This document shows, piece by piece, positions 1 through 13,659 of a DNA stretch of 64,000 nt. The position numbers were made by a program, and so were the translations under genes. A model generated the notes under the pieces. It saw nothing but the letters and a program-made list of their open reading frames with translations. It had not been told where the DNA came from and did not search any database. Every line of letters starts with the position of its first letter. Positions within the stretch are counted from its first letter, which is position 1. The stretch spans positions 1,913,501 through 1,977,500 of the forward strand of contig JAFEUB010001102.1 in assembly GCA_024529925.1 (NCBI GenBank). Direction: 5' to 3'. This DNA comes from Ophthalmolycus amberensis (lineage: Eukaryota > Chordata > Actinopteri > Perciformes > Zoarcidae).

Positions 1-400
1 TTTTATCCAAAGTGTTTAACATAAAAACAGAGTCTTGATGAATGATCAAAGTTTCAAAAAGTCAATTTAATGTTTGCAAACAGAGAACACAAAACACAAC
101 CACGTATTGCAGTGAACTGTGAATATGCTCTCGAGACGCAGAATCAAAACAAGGTATTTATACCGGCCGGCACAGAGGAGACAGATAACACACAGGAGAC
201 TAAGGCAGAAATGTTTAGTCTAACAAGAAGCAGTTGATTGCAGAAAGAACACGTCGGTCGTTTGTCCTGAATAAGATAGAAAAGTGACCTCTGTACCAGA
301 ACAAATATGTCAATGTGTTCAGACATCCAGACGCCCGTACAAATGAATTTTCTAACAGCAACATATCACACAGAAAGTATGACGAGGACATGTTAAAACA
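1..400 (-). mobile_element. Possible LTR fragment at the window edge
   Basis: Read on the minus strand, a TATA-like GGTATAAATACC (about 163-152) is followed about 90 bases later by ATTAAA (71-66), the spacing of an LTR promoter and polyadenylation signal. There is no coding domain or primer-binding site to confirm it, and the left boundary may lie outside the window. Confidence 0.22.
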
Positions 401-3400
401 TTACAAACAACTCAAGCATTTGATTGTTATGTTCTGGCCTAACAGAGATTGGGATTTATTTTCATTTCCATTATCTGCCTCTTGATAACAAGGTCAATTA
501 TTTGGTGATTACGGTGGATGGGGAGGCACCGAGTCAATCAGTTTTCAAATGGAAACTGGAAGGAGAAAATATAAATTGAATGTGGAGAATGTGTCTGGAG
601 GGACACAGCCGATAGATCGACGCCTGGTCAAGTTCGCAAAACAACTTGGATGGATGGATGGATGGCACCCGCCAATTCAGCTGACAGTTCAAACAGCAAA
701 AGGTTAAAGCTATAGTGAGACCCTGTGAACCAAAATAGCTGGGGAGGATTTTCATTAAAAAGCAAGAGAAAGCTAACCACTTTATACGGACCCTGGCTAT
801 AGTCATGGTTGAAATTTCCTCACAAAGCTCTCATCACAATGCTCCACTGACTTTGATAAATTCCATTCCACATAGCTTCAACCCAATGATGCCCCGGCAC
901 ACTCACCCGACTACACACACACACACAAACACTGACAATAGTGTAGCATGTGCACGTTCACGGAAACACCCAAGGGGATGGAGAGAAAAAGAAAGATAGG
1001 CATGAATTCAGTGCCCTTAGGTGGGTGAAGAAGAATGATCCCAGGCTTCCTTGCTCACCATTTCATTGCCAGAGAAAATACACTATCTTGTGGCTTTTTT
1101 CTTTTACCGTCACCCCGAGGGACCGATGCTCCCTTGTGCATGGTACCGGCTGTTCTATATTGTAGCTTTTTTTTAAATATCTGGTATGTAATCTGAGAGG
1201 ACACACTATTGGGTGAAATCCATTTTTTCCCCTAAACCTTCCTGAAGAGCCTGCATGCCATAACTCACACAGCCACCCATGCTTTGCAGCCAAGCCCAGG
1301 AGCTTCCTCTGAAAGAGGAAAATTCTAAACGCATGGAGAAACATTCGCTATTCTGAACACGTGTCTTTGCCCTCGAAAGCAAAACGCATGCACAATGACA
1401 TATGAAGGCAGAGGTAATTGTTCACATGCACACGTATGCAAATGATGCTGCTGCAATGCTGATGTGTTTTTTTTTTTTTAATGAAAAACAACACAAAACT
1501 GATTGGTCCACTCCTCTGTTATGAAGACGCTTCTTCCCCTCAGCTATCGGTGCGAAGACACGGGCCTGCTAAATTAAATCCAGCCTGTTGAGAATAAAGC
1601 TATTTTTACCAGCATCCTGAGAGTCGATCCAAGCTGGAGCTAAAGAGGAGAGGCAATCTCGGTTCCGAATGAGTCTGAACGCTCAATCAGCAAATACACT
1701 GCACTCCAAAGGAAATAAGGCAACCGCTTCAATCCTGACATTGATTTCTTTCTCTCTCCTCTCAAACATTGTCTTTGTGATCACAGACAGCCACATAACT
1801 CCACATACACGCACGGGAATGAGTGTCGATGACTTCTCGCTCAGATAAAACACGCGGTGCTGACGATGCATTCTTCCTCATGAATTGTAGATTGCGATGC
1901 AGAGCTCAAGCTCAGTATCAGCCTCAGTACGGTTATCAAAAGCTCTAATGACCTGGCACAGTTAAGGGCTATACAACAACTTCAAACCAATGTAATATTG
2001 CATCAAACCACAAGAGGGGGAGGCACCACCAATTTTATTCCCAATAGCAGAACATCAGAGCGGGATGACAGGCTCAATGTAGAATCCACTGCAAAGAATG
2101 GCTTTCATGCTGTGGCGTCCTATTTGAGAGGAAATTTGCAGCGTGGATCAAAAAGGGACGCACCGGACAAATGACATGCAGATACACCAGAGAACAGAGA
2201 CACAAATCAACACAGGCCCGTCTCAGCCTGTTTTGATAACAGGCTATAAACCCCAGAGGCTGCCAGTGATATGCTCCACTGACTGCAATCTATGATATAA
2301 ATATGCTAAAATGTTACATGTCTACTATCTGCCCAAATCTCTATTTTGCAGCAGTAATTTAGATTTGTATCACACACACACTGGGAAATAAAAGGGACGA
2401 GGAGGATGTGCAGTGTTCTCTGTTGACCAGCAGGTGGAAATATATGCATATTAAGTGGCTGAGTCATTGCCAAAGAGCTTTTTACTGCAGTGCCAGGAGC
2501 AGGAAGAGGAACCTTTAAAATTTTAAGGCAAACACATATACTTGTAACTACAAACAATATCAATTATTGAAAACAGGCATTGACTCTAGAATGGTTTGAT
2601 GTATGGCCTACGAATACACAAAGTATATATAGCATGAATCTGAATATTTGACAAAGCAATCTCGTCTCATCGGGTCTTTAGCTGTTGACTACGTCGCATC
2701 ATCCTCCTCTAGTAGATTTAGTTTGTTCTGTTGCCATGGAAATGCAAATGTTAAAACTTTGCATGATGTAAGCACCTGCAAAAAAAGTGAGCATGCGCGC
2801 TCTATAATCTCGATCTTCACTTGTGAGTGTGTTTATGCACGAGCATGTGTGTGCGTGTTTTTGCATGTTTAATTCATTGGTACAAGGAGTATACTGGTAC
2901 GTTTTAATGTGCCATACATTTTTTCTTTTTAATATACGTCTTTAGGAGTTCATTATATATATATATAAGAAAGATGTACAAAACACAGCTCCCTGATGGA
3001 TTTGTGATCCACGGGACCATGCTGTAATCGTGTTATATGTGGTGGACTTGATGCCAGAGAAGAAATCATTTGTTCTTGCCTGCTCCTATTGCTGCTGTGC
3101 CTCAAATTACTAAAGTGGGTCCATAGTCACATTTTGAGGTGAATTAATGTCTAATAGAACAAAGATTGACACTTGTCAAGTATAATCCTTCCCCCCCTGC
3201 GGAGTAAGAAAATCTATTATTGATTCCCACTGGGCTTAGTGTTTGACCGTATCTCCACGTCGAACTCACTGGAGTTCGCAGAGGACTGTGTTTAAGGTTG
3301 GCCGCAGGTCGATTTGCTTGTGACCGTTTGCACTGATGCAGTACTTACTTCTGCAGAGAAAGGAAGCGAAGAGATGTTATCTTGAATCACATTTTGTTTG

Positions 3401-5458
3401 ACATGTTATTTAAATAAAAATTCTTACAAGCTGATATTTGGGCAGTTTGGACAGACGAACAAGATTGTATCCTTCGTTCACCAGGTTCAAGTGTGGTCTG
3501 TTAGCGCGTTATCAGCACAGTATATTTAAAAAAGAACTAATCAGATAAACCCACTTGACCACCAGCTCCGTCTGCATCAGCACCTATTCAAATTACTCGT
3601 CAAATTTTATGGCGAGTGGGGAAAAGGAATTTGCACAACCACCGGTTGATTGGAACCACAGTGTTGGAGCCTGTATTACTCATAAATATAACAATAAAGT
3701 ATAGATCAACAAAGGGGCGGGGTGGGTGGACGAGGGGCATGTCACAGTTATTTGCAGACCTGTAGGCATGTGTGCTGCATACTGATAATGCCGAAACCCC
3801 ACAGACACTGTGTGAATCCCCAGATGCTACAGTGAGGTGAGAGCTCTCGCTGTGGAGACGGTGAGCACTAATTCATAAAGCCCACTGGGCCCCAGCACGA
3901 TCAATACAGCATACAGATTTCTTTTTACATCTTCGAGGTGAAAATAAGCCGTTTGAAATTTGTTTATTTCCCGAAAGCTGACTGATGGGCAGTCACACGC
4001 TTTACACAACCATCAAAAGACCTGCTAGGGATGAACCGCACGGAGACATTTTATACGTTCGAATAAAAACACTTTGAAGTCTGAAAAAAGTAAATTGTGC
4101 GCCTGCCCTTAAGCCGTGAGAATATAGTAATTATACCATTAAAAACTCAAAATGACATAAAAAGAATGGCACTAGAAATTTGTCAGTTCAGTAATGCTGG
4201 GTTTGGCACTCCACATGGTGAAACAGCAGTAAGACAAATTGTGATTTTGTTCTTTAAATTTCATGTTGCAAGAACAAATCGATTTTTAAGTAACCAAATG
4301 TTGCGCACACTATTCTGCAGTTTTTTTGTTTTTTGTTTTTGCCACATCCGGCAAATTTGGCAGACATATTCAAAGATATAGTTTTTGAAAAATACGGGAA
4401 GAAAATCAGTCACTCCTCGGTGCATTGATGGGTCCTCAGGAGCCGGGACATTAATAGGAGCCCAGACAGGAGGAATAAATAGAAAGCGATGAAAGAGGCG
4501 TGCTCTGAAGCTGTGATTAAAGAAGAATGAATCAAAGTTCTCCATCATTGGCTTTGGTGGCACAGATGTCGTTACAGAGTCAAAGTGAGTCAGGCAGGAG
4601 TTAAATCATTCGTTACAGTAAATATCTTTCTGATTTCTAAACACAAGTTTGGCAGATTGCCACATGCTGTTTTCTTTTTACGTCACCTCATTTTGCCCTG
4701 TCCTTGTACTAGAATGTCATCCATAGACAGCTTTGACACACAAACATATTGTCAGCCCACACACAACACAAACAACTGATTCTGTATATAAATATATATG
4801 CTTATCTAAATTAGATTACGGGTAACAAAGTTTACTGTGGCCGGCCGTAAATGGTCATTGCGTGATCAATATGATAAACAATCCCAGGGATTCAATGTCC
4901 GTGCTCGTAGCAGAAGGGCTATTTTTATTTCCCCACTTTCCAACAGACAGTCAACGTTGTTTTTCTTTTTTATCATGACCACAATCGACCCCTGACCTTA
5001 ACCAAGTTGTTATTAATGTAACCATGTCAACAAAGAAAGTAAGAAGAATTCTTCCCAAACCTCAGCAAGTTGTGTCTGTACATTAACCCAGCCTAACCTC
5101 ATCTGTGGCATTGTCACATCATTAAAGTAAAACCGATTTACTTTTCCAACAATTATTTGTAACCGTTTTGAAAGGCAAAGACAAATGATGATGACTTTGG
5201 GTTGGTAAACTGTGCTGCTGATCCTGGTTTAGTATCTAAGATATCAATATCTGGGGTCTCCAACATATCTATCTCAGACCAGTAATCTTACAGTCCGGTT
5301 TAGTTACAGCTTCACTTGGTTATCTAGGTTCACTAGGTTCAGTAGGTTGGCGGTAGCACACTCTCCATAAGAGCAGTAAGTGTTAACATGAACTAACATG
5401 CACTAAAAGCACGCACTGCTGGCCAAGTCAACAACGCAAGGCGCAGCTCTGATTAGAG
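401..5458. other. No gene recognised; AT-rich flank
   Basis: Only short open frames without family features. Small simple repeats include a GGAT stretch near 651-664 and TA-rich runs near 2957-2966. I see no exon with coherent splice sites and no intact mobile element. Confidence 0.6.
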
Positions 5459-5480
5459 CACACACACACACACACACACA
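5459..5480. repeat. (CA)n microsatellite
   Basis: About eleven CA dinucleotides in a pure run. Confidence 0.95.
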
Positions 5481-5649
5481 GATAGACATTACTACACTAT
5501 GTCCTTACATTGATAGTAGTTGTTTGGTGCTATATTACAACACAGCCTCACTGCCAGTTTGTGAAATAGTCACTAAATGTAATCTATTGGTTTTGTGTAC
5601 GGGGACATGAATTGTCAGTTTATTGCTCGTCGCTCGGAACGACTTGTTT

Positions 5650-5800
5650 TCCGGGACGACATTACGGTAAAAACAAAAGTTAGGTTGAGGCAACAAAACC
5701 ACTTCGTTAGGTTTAAGGACCAACATCATGGTTGGGCTTAAAATAGCTACATTCAGTTTAGGCAACAAAACCACGACAATAAAACCACAACCTGGTGTCA
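5650..5800. repeat. Dispersed repeat fragment (GGCAACAAAACCAC type)
   Basis: Contains GGCAACAAAACCAC twice, at about 5690 and 5762, each near a TTAGGTTT/AGTTTAGG stretch. A diverged relative, CCACAAAACTACTTGGTTAGG, occurs near 41082-41102. This resembles a repeat common in percomorph genomes; its class is not known to me. Confidence 0.45.
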
Positions 5801-6870
5801 AACACTGGTCTTCTGGTTGAAAGGCCTGTTTGTTGGACCCATCCACCTCCACTCTGTTGAGGAGAAAACTCAAGTGAACAGACTGATGTCGAGGCGTTTA
5901 GCTCAATTCAAGCAATAACATTTATTTGTGACAGAATTGTTATGCCAGGCATTAAAACGTGCACGTGGCCTAATCTCTACTCAGTAGGAGCAGGCAAAAA
6001 GGTGAAAAGGCGCTAACACAGAGCGCGCATGCGGTGTATAGGTTCTCCTGAAGGAAGCCTATTGGTCAAAGCAAAGTAGCAGGCGGAGCTGTGTTTAGCA
6101 GAACAGCGGCCTGGTAGGAGCGCTGGGCATCTCCACCCACACTGGCTCACGTCCGGATCCGCCTCCTCTGCATCGTCAGTGTGTGTGTGTGCATGTTGTT
6201 AACACTCGAGGTGCCGAAAGGGTGCAGTTCTAAGCTATTTCGAAGTTTCCCCGCCTCTGCTCATCATCTGACCCAGCTGTTCCAATCAGTCCTAGTTCTT
6301 ATAGAGGGCAGCACTCTGCCTGCATATGCCACATTATTTACTTGTTCCCTGCCATTCCTCCTTTAAGATGTTTTTATCACACTTGTTCAGCCTTTTTAAA
6401 TGACTTTTTGGTATCACAATTGTGATCCAGGGTTAAACTAGGCCTTCATCAGCATGTGCCATTAGTCATTGATCACATTAATGTAAAGAACCTCGTGCAT
6501 TTTCTCCACATTCGACGCGCAAGACAGTGCTGTTCTTCAAGCAGAAACAAAGCGCTTTAAAGGTTTTTATCAATGTGAAATAATGGAACAAATGAAAGCT
6601 GGATGGAAAAAATCACTGATGATCAACTCTTTCTCTCCTTTTTGATCTTCAAAAGGAATAGCGGCAGAGTGCCACCAGGGAGAGAAAGGAGGATGAGAGA
6701 CATGCAGCACAGGGGTTCATGACGTTATCATATAGAACATTAGCATTAACAGTATCACTGATGTGAGATACAGGTAGTACACAACACAAACCACAAACCT
6801 TTAATGAGAATGTCTCTCTTTATATGTGTCGGTCCTGTCATTGTCTACCAAGCTGTCCAAGCCAAACGTC

Positions 6871-6940
6871 TGCTGGGATCGGCTCAAGGCCCCATGCGAT
6901 CCAAAAAGGATAAGCAGATACAGCTAATGGATGGAATGAT
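6871..6940 (+). mobile_element. LINE/SINE 3'-tail fragment
   Basis: GCTGGGATCGGCTC, then CGATCCAAAAAGGATAAGC and CTAATGGATGGA, match the layout of a widespread fish retroposon tail (GGATAAGCGG...ATGGATGGA). Only the tail is present, with several substitutions, so it is old. Confidence 0.5.
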
Positions 6941-9900
6941 ATATTGAAAAAAAATAAAATAATAATGTGTTACCTGCTAGTGCTTTGTAGGCTATCATAG
7001 TCCTTTTTGCTGCAACGTGTTTACAATATGTTCTGGTTAACAATCATCCTAACAACAGTCGAATCTGTTTACAGCACTGTACAAAAAGCATCACAAATAA
7101 TGAAATAATGACGCGCACATTCTTGAAAATACTACACAAAGCGTATCTAAATGAAATCAATTTGTCAGGCTTTTAGAGTGAGACTCGTGGTCGGGTACAG
7201 AAATAGTTGCAGAGGGTCAGAAGGTGAAAGAAGAGCATTGACATTGTTTCCCATCAGAACATAAAACTTTGGTCAAAGGAAAACATGAACCCCTCTGATA
7301 ACGCTTTTAAAACAAACCAGAGAATATCGATCAATCTGACATGTCAAAAACAGCTCCGGCAGCGGAGGTCTGTTGGCGATTATTTTTATATATATACGTA
7401 TATTGTTCCTGAAAAAATATTGCAAAAATAAAAGGCTGAGCTTTTTGAGTTTTTGTTGTCATAAAGACACCAAAACAAGGCTGACTGTTGACACAAGGAA
7501 GAACACAAATGTCATGTTTTTCTTTCCATATGCAGTAGAATGAAATGCATTTGACTTAAAGTGTTCTTGTGGTAAACAAAACACCACTATTGACGTGTTC
7601 ATCGACAAACATTGCGTCATGAAGAATATGCGTCAAAAAGGACGTTTTCTCTCACGCCACACATTATGGCGTCATCTGTGTGTCACCAATGTTTGTTAGA
7701 TGTCCTTCAGAAATAATACAATGTGAAATGTGTTCGTGTTTTCACGACTCAGCAGCATTAAGAGACTAAGTCAACACAGTTGTGTCTCGTCTCACAGGGA
7801 GCATTCCGTGCTTTTCATCTCCCTTAACTAATGTGGTAAAAAGCACGAGACACATCAAACGAGATCAGCATCAATCTGCAGCAATCAGAGCAAGCAGAGA
7901 CACTATCATCGGCATGCAATAGCCAGGCTTCAACCAAAACTATACATTTTGTGAAGCAGTTAAGGCAGACACCAGTTGGCTGCAATCTTTTGTTTTTTAA
8001 ATTTGACATTATCCCGTCATGTTCTCTCCTGCATGTAAGGAATCGGAGAATTACTGTCAATAACAATATTCTTTTTGCCTTTCTGAGAACATGCAGTACT
8101 CTGGTCTGAAGCAACAGGCGATACATGAACGAAGCACAGATGAACTGTGGGCAATTCCCCACTTTGTTCAGAGCCTGGAAGAGAGCACAATGTTGTTATG
8201 ACGGTTCATTCTCAGAAAATAAGTGTCTCGTGAAGTGAGGTATTTGAAACGTCAGACAAAATATGCTGAAACTTTACAAAGGACTGGATTCACCACATTG
8301 TGTGAATTCACCCTGCTCCATCCCCCGGAGGGGGCAGCAGAAGGAGATCATATGATTGCCCACAAGATCTGCGTAATCCAGCAGTGAGGGGAGAAACAAA
8401 ACAAGCCCGGCAGGACGAGCGCCGTGGTCAGACTCCCCGGATTCCAGGCATTCCAGCCTGTTAAAGCTTTTTTTTTTTTTTTTTTGATTCAAACAAACAA
8501 AGTAATCTAACTTGAGTTGAGCGTAAATTGCATAACTCACTATAATCTGATAATACACATGACTGGATGCAGATGAAGAGTTCATATCAACAGAACTGTC
8601 CCGCTGGGAGTGAATCGTAATCTGATCGACCGTCAAATCAGAGGAAACTGCACATTATAACGGCAACTCGCGTGAGAAGGCACACACACAGGGGATGTTA
8701 TTTCTATATGTTATGACAAAAGAAAACAACCTCAAGGCCGTGGTGTTGTTTCGGGCTAATGTACACTCAGAGTTCTGTCACAGTCAGTTATTTTATTCAC
8801 GTTTTCATATATATATGCCTGTACAATACATGTGACAAACATTCTGGTTATTTACAAGAGAAACTTGGCCGTCATAGCCAGAGGAGATATGCAAATGAGG
8901 CTGCACTTCAATGGGAATCCCCCCAGGAACACTGGAGGACTTCATCATGACACTGAACTCTCCTCAGCTCGTCTCGACCTTTCCCCATTGTCTTCGTCAC
9001 ATGTCTGATGCCTCCGAACACAATGGGTGCATCACAAGTCTCTCATTTGATATTTCCTCGCTCCTCGACAGGTAAGCAGATAGCAGGCTACAGAGAGGAA
9101 AGTGATAACTGTCCGCCTTTATGAATATTAGTACAATGCACGTGTGTCCAGAAGTCTCTACAGATGTTAAGGCCTACTGCTGCAATCATCAGAAAAATAC
9201 ATCGTTTCACATGTTTCTCTTAAAACATACTGCGCTCCGGATCGCATACTTTTTATATTTACTGCAGCTGCAGCTTGCATAGTACGAAGATACGGTCATA
9301 ACATTGCACACTGAACTTTGTCCCTCTGGCTAATATACATCAGCTATGCAGAGCACTGTGGGCCCGCAATAGCCAGGAAAGCATGCTGGGTTACAAACTG
9401 CAAAATGCGACCTCATGCAGCAGTAGAGCATCCTGGGATGTTTGGCAAACTGCATTGGACATACTGAATCTTTTTTTCTGACATTTGAAACAGTATGGTA
9501 GCATGGGTTTTGGAACACACTGATATTTCCTCTATACACACGTGGTTTCTCCCTGGTGGGAGGGACTAAGAGGTAAGGTAAAGACGCAAGTGAGGAAAAT
9601 GTGGATGCAATTTTCTGGGCTTGAAGCGGAACATCAAGGTTGACAATCCTTGTTCAAATAAACATCTAGTTCTAAGTGATATTTACGTCGGACTCAGAGG
9701 CAAGACACGATAAAGTAATTAGGGTGAATACTAAATTGTAGCATAAATAACACATCTAAATCCAAAGTTTTTAACTGTGTCTTTTCAGGGTTTTTTAAAA
9801 AACTTTTCAGTGTAACTGTTGCAAGCTGCAAAGTCCACAAGTCGGATAAGCCTATATTATAGTCCAGTTGTTAGGTAGATGTTTATTTCTGACATAGAGC

Positions 9901-10552
9901 TTCCAGAGCCTTGAGGACTCAGCAGGCTTGGTGACCGATGATCCTAAACCTGCTCCTGAAGGCCAGCACCGAGTTAGAGGGCAAGCCAGGGGCCGGGGGT
10001 TGTGGGAGAGGGGCAAGACGAGGTCAGATTCAGGGAGCAGACCTCGCCTCAGTGACCTGGCCCGGGTTCAGCAGCTGGAAGCACAGCGTATTCAAGATGA
10101 ACAGGTGTCTGTAACACCATCTACTTTGTTATAGCCTATAAATATTCAACGCGTTTCAACAACTAAATAAACGAATGATGTCTATCGACTGTCATCACAG
10201 GACAGAATCCATGCGATGCAGCAGTGCCAGCAGCTACTGTAGAGGTGTCTGCTATGGGACCTCAGCCTCATCTTTGATTTCTGTTGCTCTGCCAATATTA
10301 TATTTTTACAATGCGTTTGTACTTTTACTAGTTGTTACTTTTATTGTAACCACTTTTTTATATTGTCTCTACAAAATACATCTGCTGGATTACACACATT
10401 GTTATGATTATATATATCGATAATCATTTATCACATTCTAGTTTGCAAGGCTACTGGAAAGGTACGACTCTGGTTTACAATTGCCAAAGCTCGGGTTCAA
10501 CCAGTTGAAGGCAATTGCTATGCACATTCATAACCACAATATGCAGAATTCA
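6941..10552. other. No gene recognised
   Basis: Contains a 17-base poly-T (about 8469-8485) and a segment around 9440-9540 (CATCCTGGGATGTTTGGCA, CTGACATTTGAAACAGTATGG) that reads like an old dispersed repeat. Open frames here show no domain. A frame at 9928-10134 is Arg/Gln-rich but matches nothing I know. Confidence 0.5.
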
Positions 10553-10584
10553 AATACTCTGCACTCATTTTAGTGCAGAGTATT
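10553..10584. repeat. Perfect hairpin, 13-bp arms, 6-nt loop
   Basis: AATACTCTGCACT (10553-10565), loop CATTTT, then AGTGCAGAGTATT (10572-10584). It sits about 35 bases before the minisatellite. Confidence 0.85.
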
Positions 10585-10618
10585 GTGATTAGGACCTGAA
10601 TCCATCAATAACATCACG

Positions 10619-11218
10619 AAATGCCCATGTACATTGTTTTTTGTGCCCATGTACATTGTTTTTGTGCCCATGTACATTGTTTTTGTGCCCATGTACATTG
10701 TTTTTTGTGCCCATGTACATTGTTTTTGTGCCCATGTACATTGTTTTTGTGCCCATGTACATTGTTTTTGTGCCCATGTACATTGTTTTTTGTGCCCATG
10801 TACATTGTTTTTGTGCCCATGTACATTGTTTTTGTGCCCATGTACATTGTTTTTTGTGCCCATGTACATTGTTTTTGTGCCCATGTACATTGTTTTTGTG
10901 CCCATGTACATTGTTTTTGTGCCCATGTACATTGTTTTTTGTGCCCATGTACATTGTTTTTGTGCCCATGTACATTGTTTTTGTGCCCATGTACATTGTT
11001 TTTGTGCCCATGTACATTGTTTTTTGTGCCCATGTACATTGTTTTTGTGCCCATGTACATTGTTTTTGTGCCCATGTACATTGTTTTTTGTGCCCATGTA
11101 CATTGTTTTTGTGCCCATGTACATTGTTTTTTGTGCCCATGTACATTGTTTTTGTGCCCATGTACATTGTTTTTGTGCCCATGTACATTGTTTTTTGTGC
11201 CCATGTACATTGTTTTTC
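10619..11218. repeat. Minisatellite: 28 copies of a 21/22-bp unit
   Basis: Each unit is GTGCCCATGTACATTG followed by five or six T. I count 28 units, nearly identical apart from T-run length. Six-T (22 bp) units recur every three or four copies. Every unit carries the palindrome ATGTACAT. Because 21 is divisible by three and the unit lacks stops, several frames on both strands stay open for ~200 codons. These are not genes. Confidence 0.97.
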
Positions 11219-12322
11219 AGATGAAAAAAAATGCTATGGGGGTTTAGTTACTCTTTAGCATTGACCAGAGCATGCAATTATCATCAGCAACAACCCAGAG
11301 GACCTACAGATTTTGCTCTTATCTTGACAAAAATATCATATGACATCTAAGGCATGTGATACTATCAACAGGGAACCAGACAGGGCCGGCTACTGTTTGT
11401 AGCCAACAACTGTGCGCTGTTACTTCATGTTTTCTCTCTGGATTTGTGCTCAGCTTTGACAACAACAGGCGCTTTTAGTCAGGCTCTGTTGAATGTGCAG
11501 CATCAGAAAATGTATATTAAATTGCACAAATGACCGTACCTGCACAATACGGTAAATTAAAACATGTCTGGTCTGACGTTTGCGGAAAATCAGATGAATA
11601 ATCATTAAATTATCTTAAAGTCCGTTTCTATAATGCATACAGACACTGTGGCAACTGGCATTTCAGTTCACATTTTCCTAATTCAGTTATAGTAGGCCTC
11701 AGGCATTCCAGCGCATCTATTCAATTAAAGATGCTCTTGGAAAAGTTAGTTAGATGCTCCGCTATGTCCACGTTTTACCGCTCATTAGCAGACAGCACTC
11801 ATCACTCACTGTTTTCAGCCCCCGTGTCTGTCGACTTTATTTATGAACACGGAGGACAGGATGTTCTCAGGTCTGTGTTTCTTAATGAGATCGGAAATAA
11901 CTTGTCACGAGTCACTGATCAGTATTACGCGTCTATTTAAAGGTAAATGTTTGGATGTGGAGTTTATTAATTCATCCAAATGAAATGTGGAGTGGGAAAT
12001 GAATGCACAACATACGTGTGGGCACGTATGTTGTGCATGTTCTCTCTCTAAGAAAGAAAGAAACGAGGAAATCAGTGCAAACTCCATAATCCTGTGAAAT
12101 AACATCATGTCACACGCAATTATGTGAACTCTTCACTACAATCAGGGCTTAACAGGACTGAAGGGAGAGACGCAAGAAGAGGAGGATGTTCAGATGCCAC
12201 GTGCTGTGGAATCACAGTCGGACATGCATTTTGACCATTTTGACATTTCGAAGTAGTCTCTACTTTTTTGACATTTAAGCAGGTAGTGCCTTTCTCTGTC
12301 TCGGGGAAATTGGATTTAATAA
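11219..12322. other. No gene recognised (contains hairpin 12003-12038)
   Basis: Short open frames only, e.g. 11731-11940, without domain features. One perfect inverted repeat is listed separately. Confidence 0.5.
12003..12038. repeat. Perfect hairpin, 16-bp arms, 4-nt loop
   Basis: ATGCACAACATACGTG (12003-12018), loop TGGG, and its exact reverse complement (12023-12038). Confidence 0.9.
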
Positions 12323-12472
12323 TTTAAAGGATTAGTTTGACATTTTGGGAAATAAACATTCTCAATCTCTGGCTGAGAGTTAGATGTCAAGATCGATACC
12401 ACTCTTGCGTCTGTACGTTAAATATATAGCTGGAGCCAGCAGATGGTTAGCTTAGTTTAGCGCACAAATTTA
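12323..12472 (+). repeat. Percomorph dispersed repeat (AAAGGATTAGTTTGACATTT type)
   Basis: The order of AAAGGATTAGTTTGACATTT, then GCTGAGAGTTAGATG, GATACCACTCTTG, GTCTGTACG, GGAGCCAGCAG and GGTTAGCTTAG matches a high-copy element of spiny-rayed fish that I recognise. I cannot assign its class with certainty. Confidence 0.6.
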
Positions 12473-12840
12473 CATATTATTCCTTATTTATTTAATCCAT
12501 GCAAAAACCAAAGTATAAAAACAGTAGTTTGTTGTTTTACTTGGGGTTATGTGGCATACTATTTCTTAGCAGGGAGCAGTTGGCAACCAGAAGAAGTTAC
12601 TAGTAAGAAATACGCCTGCACACCCCTGGTAACAATCTTCCCATCTATTACTCTGCTAGATCGTAAATATGCATATTTACCAAAGAGCTAAACTATTTAT
12701 TTGAATAAATGAATGTTTTTGGGAATATATGCAAAATTTAAACTCAATGGAAATGAAAGGATCCAAATCAAGGGACAATATCAAAGCAATAATGCCATTA
12801 TTACCAAGCGTCAACTTCCAGCGCTGACTAATGAAGCAAA

Positions 12841-13060
12841 TTTGGAAGTGCCAAAAACTGCAGTTCTTCAAAAGACCACTTGAGGCTGATTACAAAAGCA
12901 AGTCAATCCCCATAGACCCCCATGTGTTTACAGCCTGGTACAAAAAAAACTGTTCTATTGCTAATTTCCCCAATCGTGACAACTATACAGGGGTGTGAAT
13001 CTTTAAATAACTCACCCGTATTAATTATGAGTTTTGAGTGACAAGCAGGTGCCGTCACAG
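12841..13060 (+). repeat. Percomorph dispersed repeat (CACTTGAGGCTG type)
   Basis: CTGCAGTTCTTC, CACTTGAGGCTG, CAATCCCCATAGACCCCCAT, GTTTACAGCCTGGTAC and TAACTCACCCGTATTAATTA occur in the order of another known high-copy fish repeat. It may extend to about 13265. Confidence 0.55.
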
Positions 13061-13659
13061 CCGCTGCTGCTCGGCGTCACTTCGGCTAATTTCAAGTGAC
13101 TGAACTTGACCTCTCGGCTCTGTTGGTGCCTTTTGGTTTCATGCAGCGTCGGACAAAATATGGCTTGCTGTGTGATTAATTATGCCGGGCATCCTGCTGC
13201 CCAATGTGCGGCAGTTGGATGACGTCCATGCCCGCATAACTTTCCAACGAGAAATCAGGAACCGTAATGTCCTTGTTTCACAGAAACTTGGCTAAACCCT
13301 GGAGTAACGTTACCGATACACCGATCTAACATACTGATCTGAGTAAACAAAGGACTCGGGCTCTTCAGAAACCTGTACCTGATGGCACGGATTTGTCCAT
13401 AAATCTATACGGTCTATGATTATTGCACAAAATCGAGCCATGCCTTTCATGGGTAAATCATTTCTTATAATTATAAATCTGTACATCTCTGCCTATACCG
13501 ATACATAGTTAATGTACATTATGAGATCCCTTAAAAAATTTAATTAAATTTAACCAAGATGTACAGTACTGTACTTTTATGCTCTTAGATGCTTGTTTAA
13601 AAAAAGAAGATGGACTTATGACTTCTGGTGACTCGTAGCTCTCTTAAATACCTACGTTG

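Noticed and set aside
8274..8636. 120-codon open frame on the minus strand
   Set aside because: It includes a run of lysines from a poly-T tract and no family features.
10570..11258. Six overlapping open frames of about 184-208 codons on both strands
   Set aside because: They are a by-product of the stop-free 21/22-bp minisatellite unit. The repeats run through all frames and none has a non-repeat coding part.
13159..13265. Frame starting MACCVINYAGHPAA, reminiscent of a THAP finger start
   Set aside because: The later Cys/His and Pro positions do not fit and stops follow quickly. It lies at the edge of a dispersed repeat.
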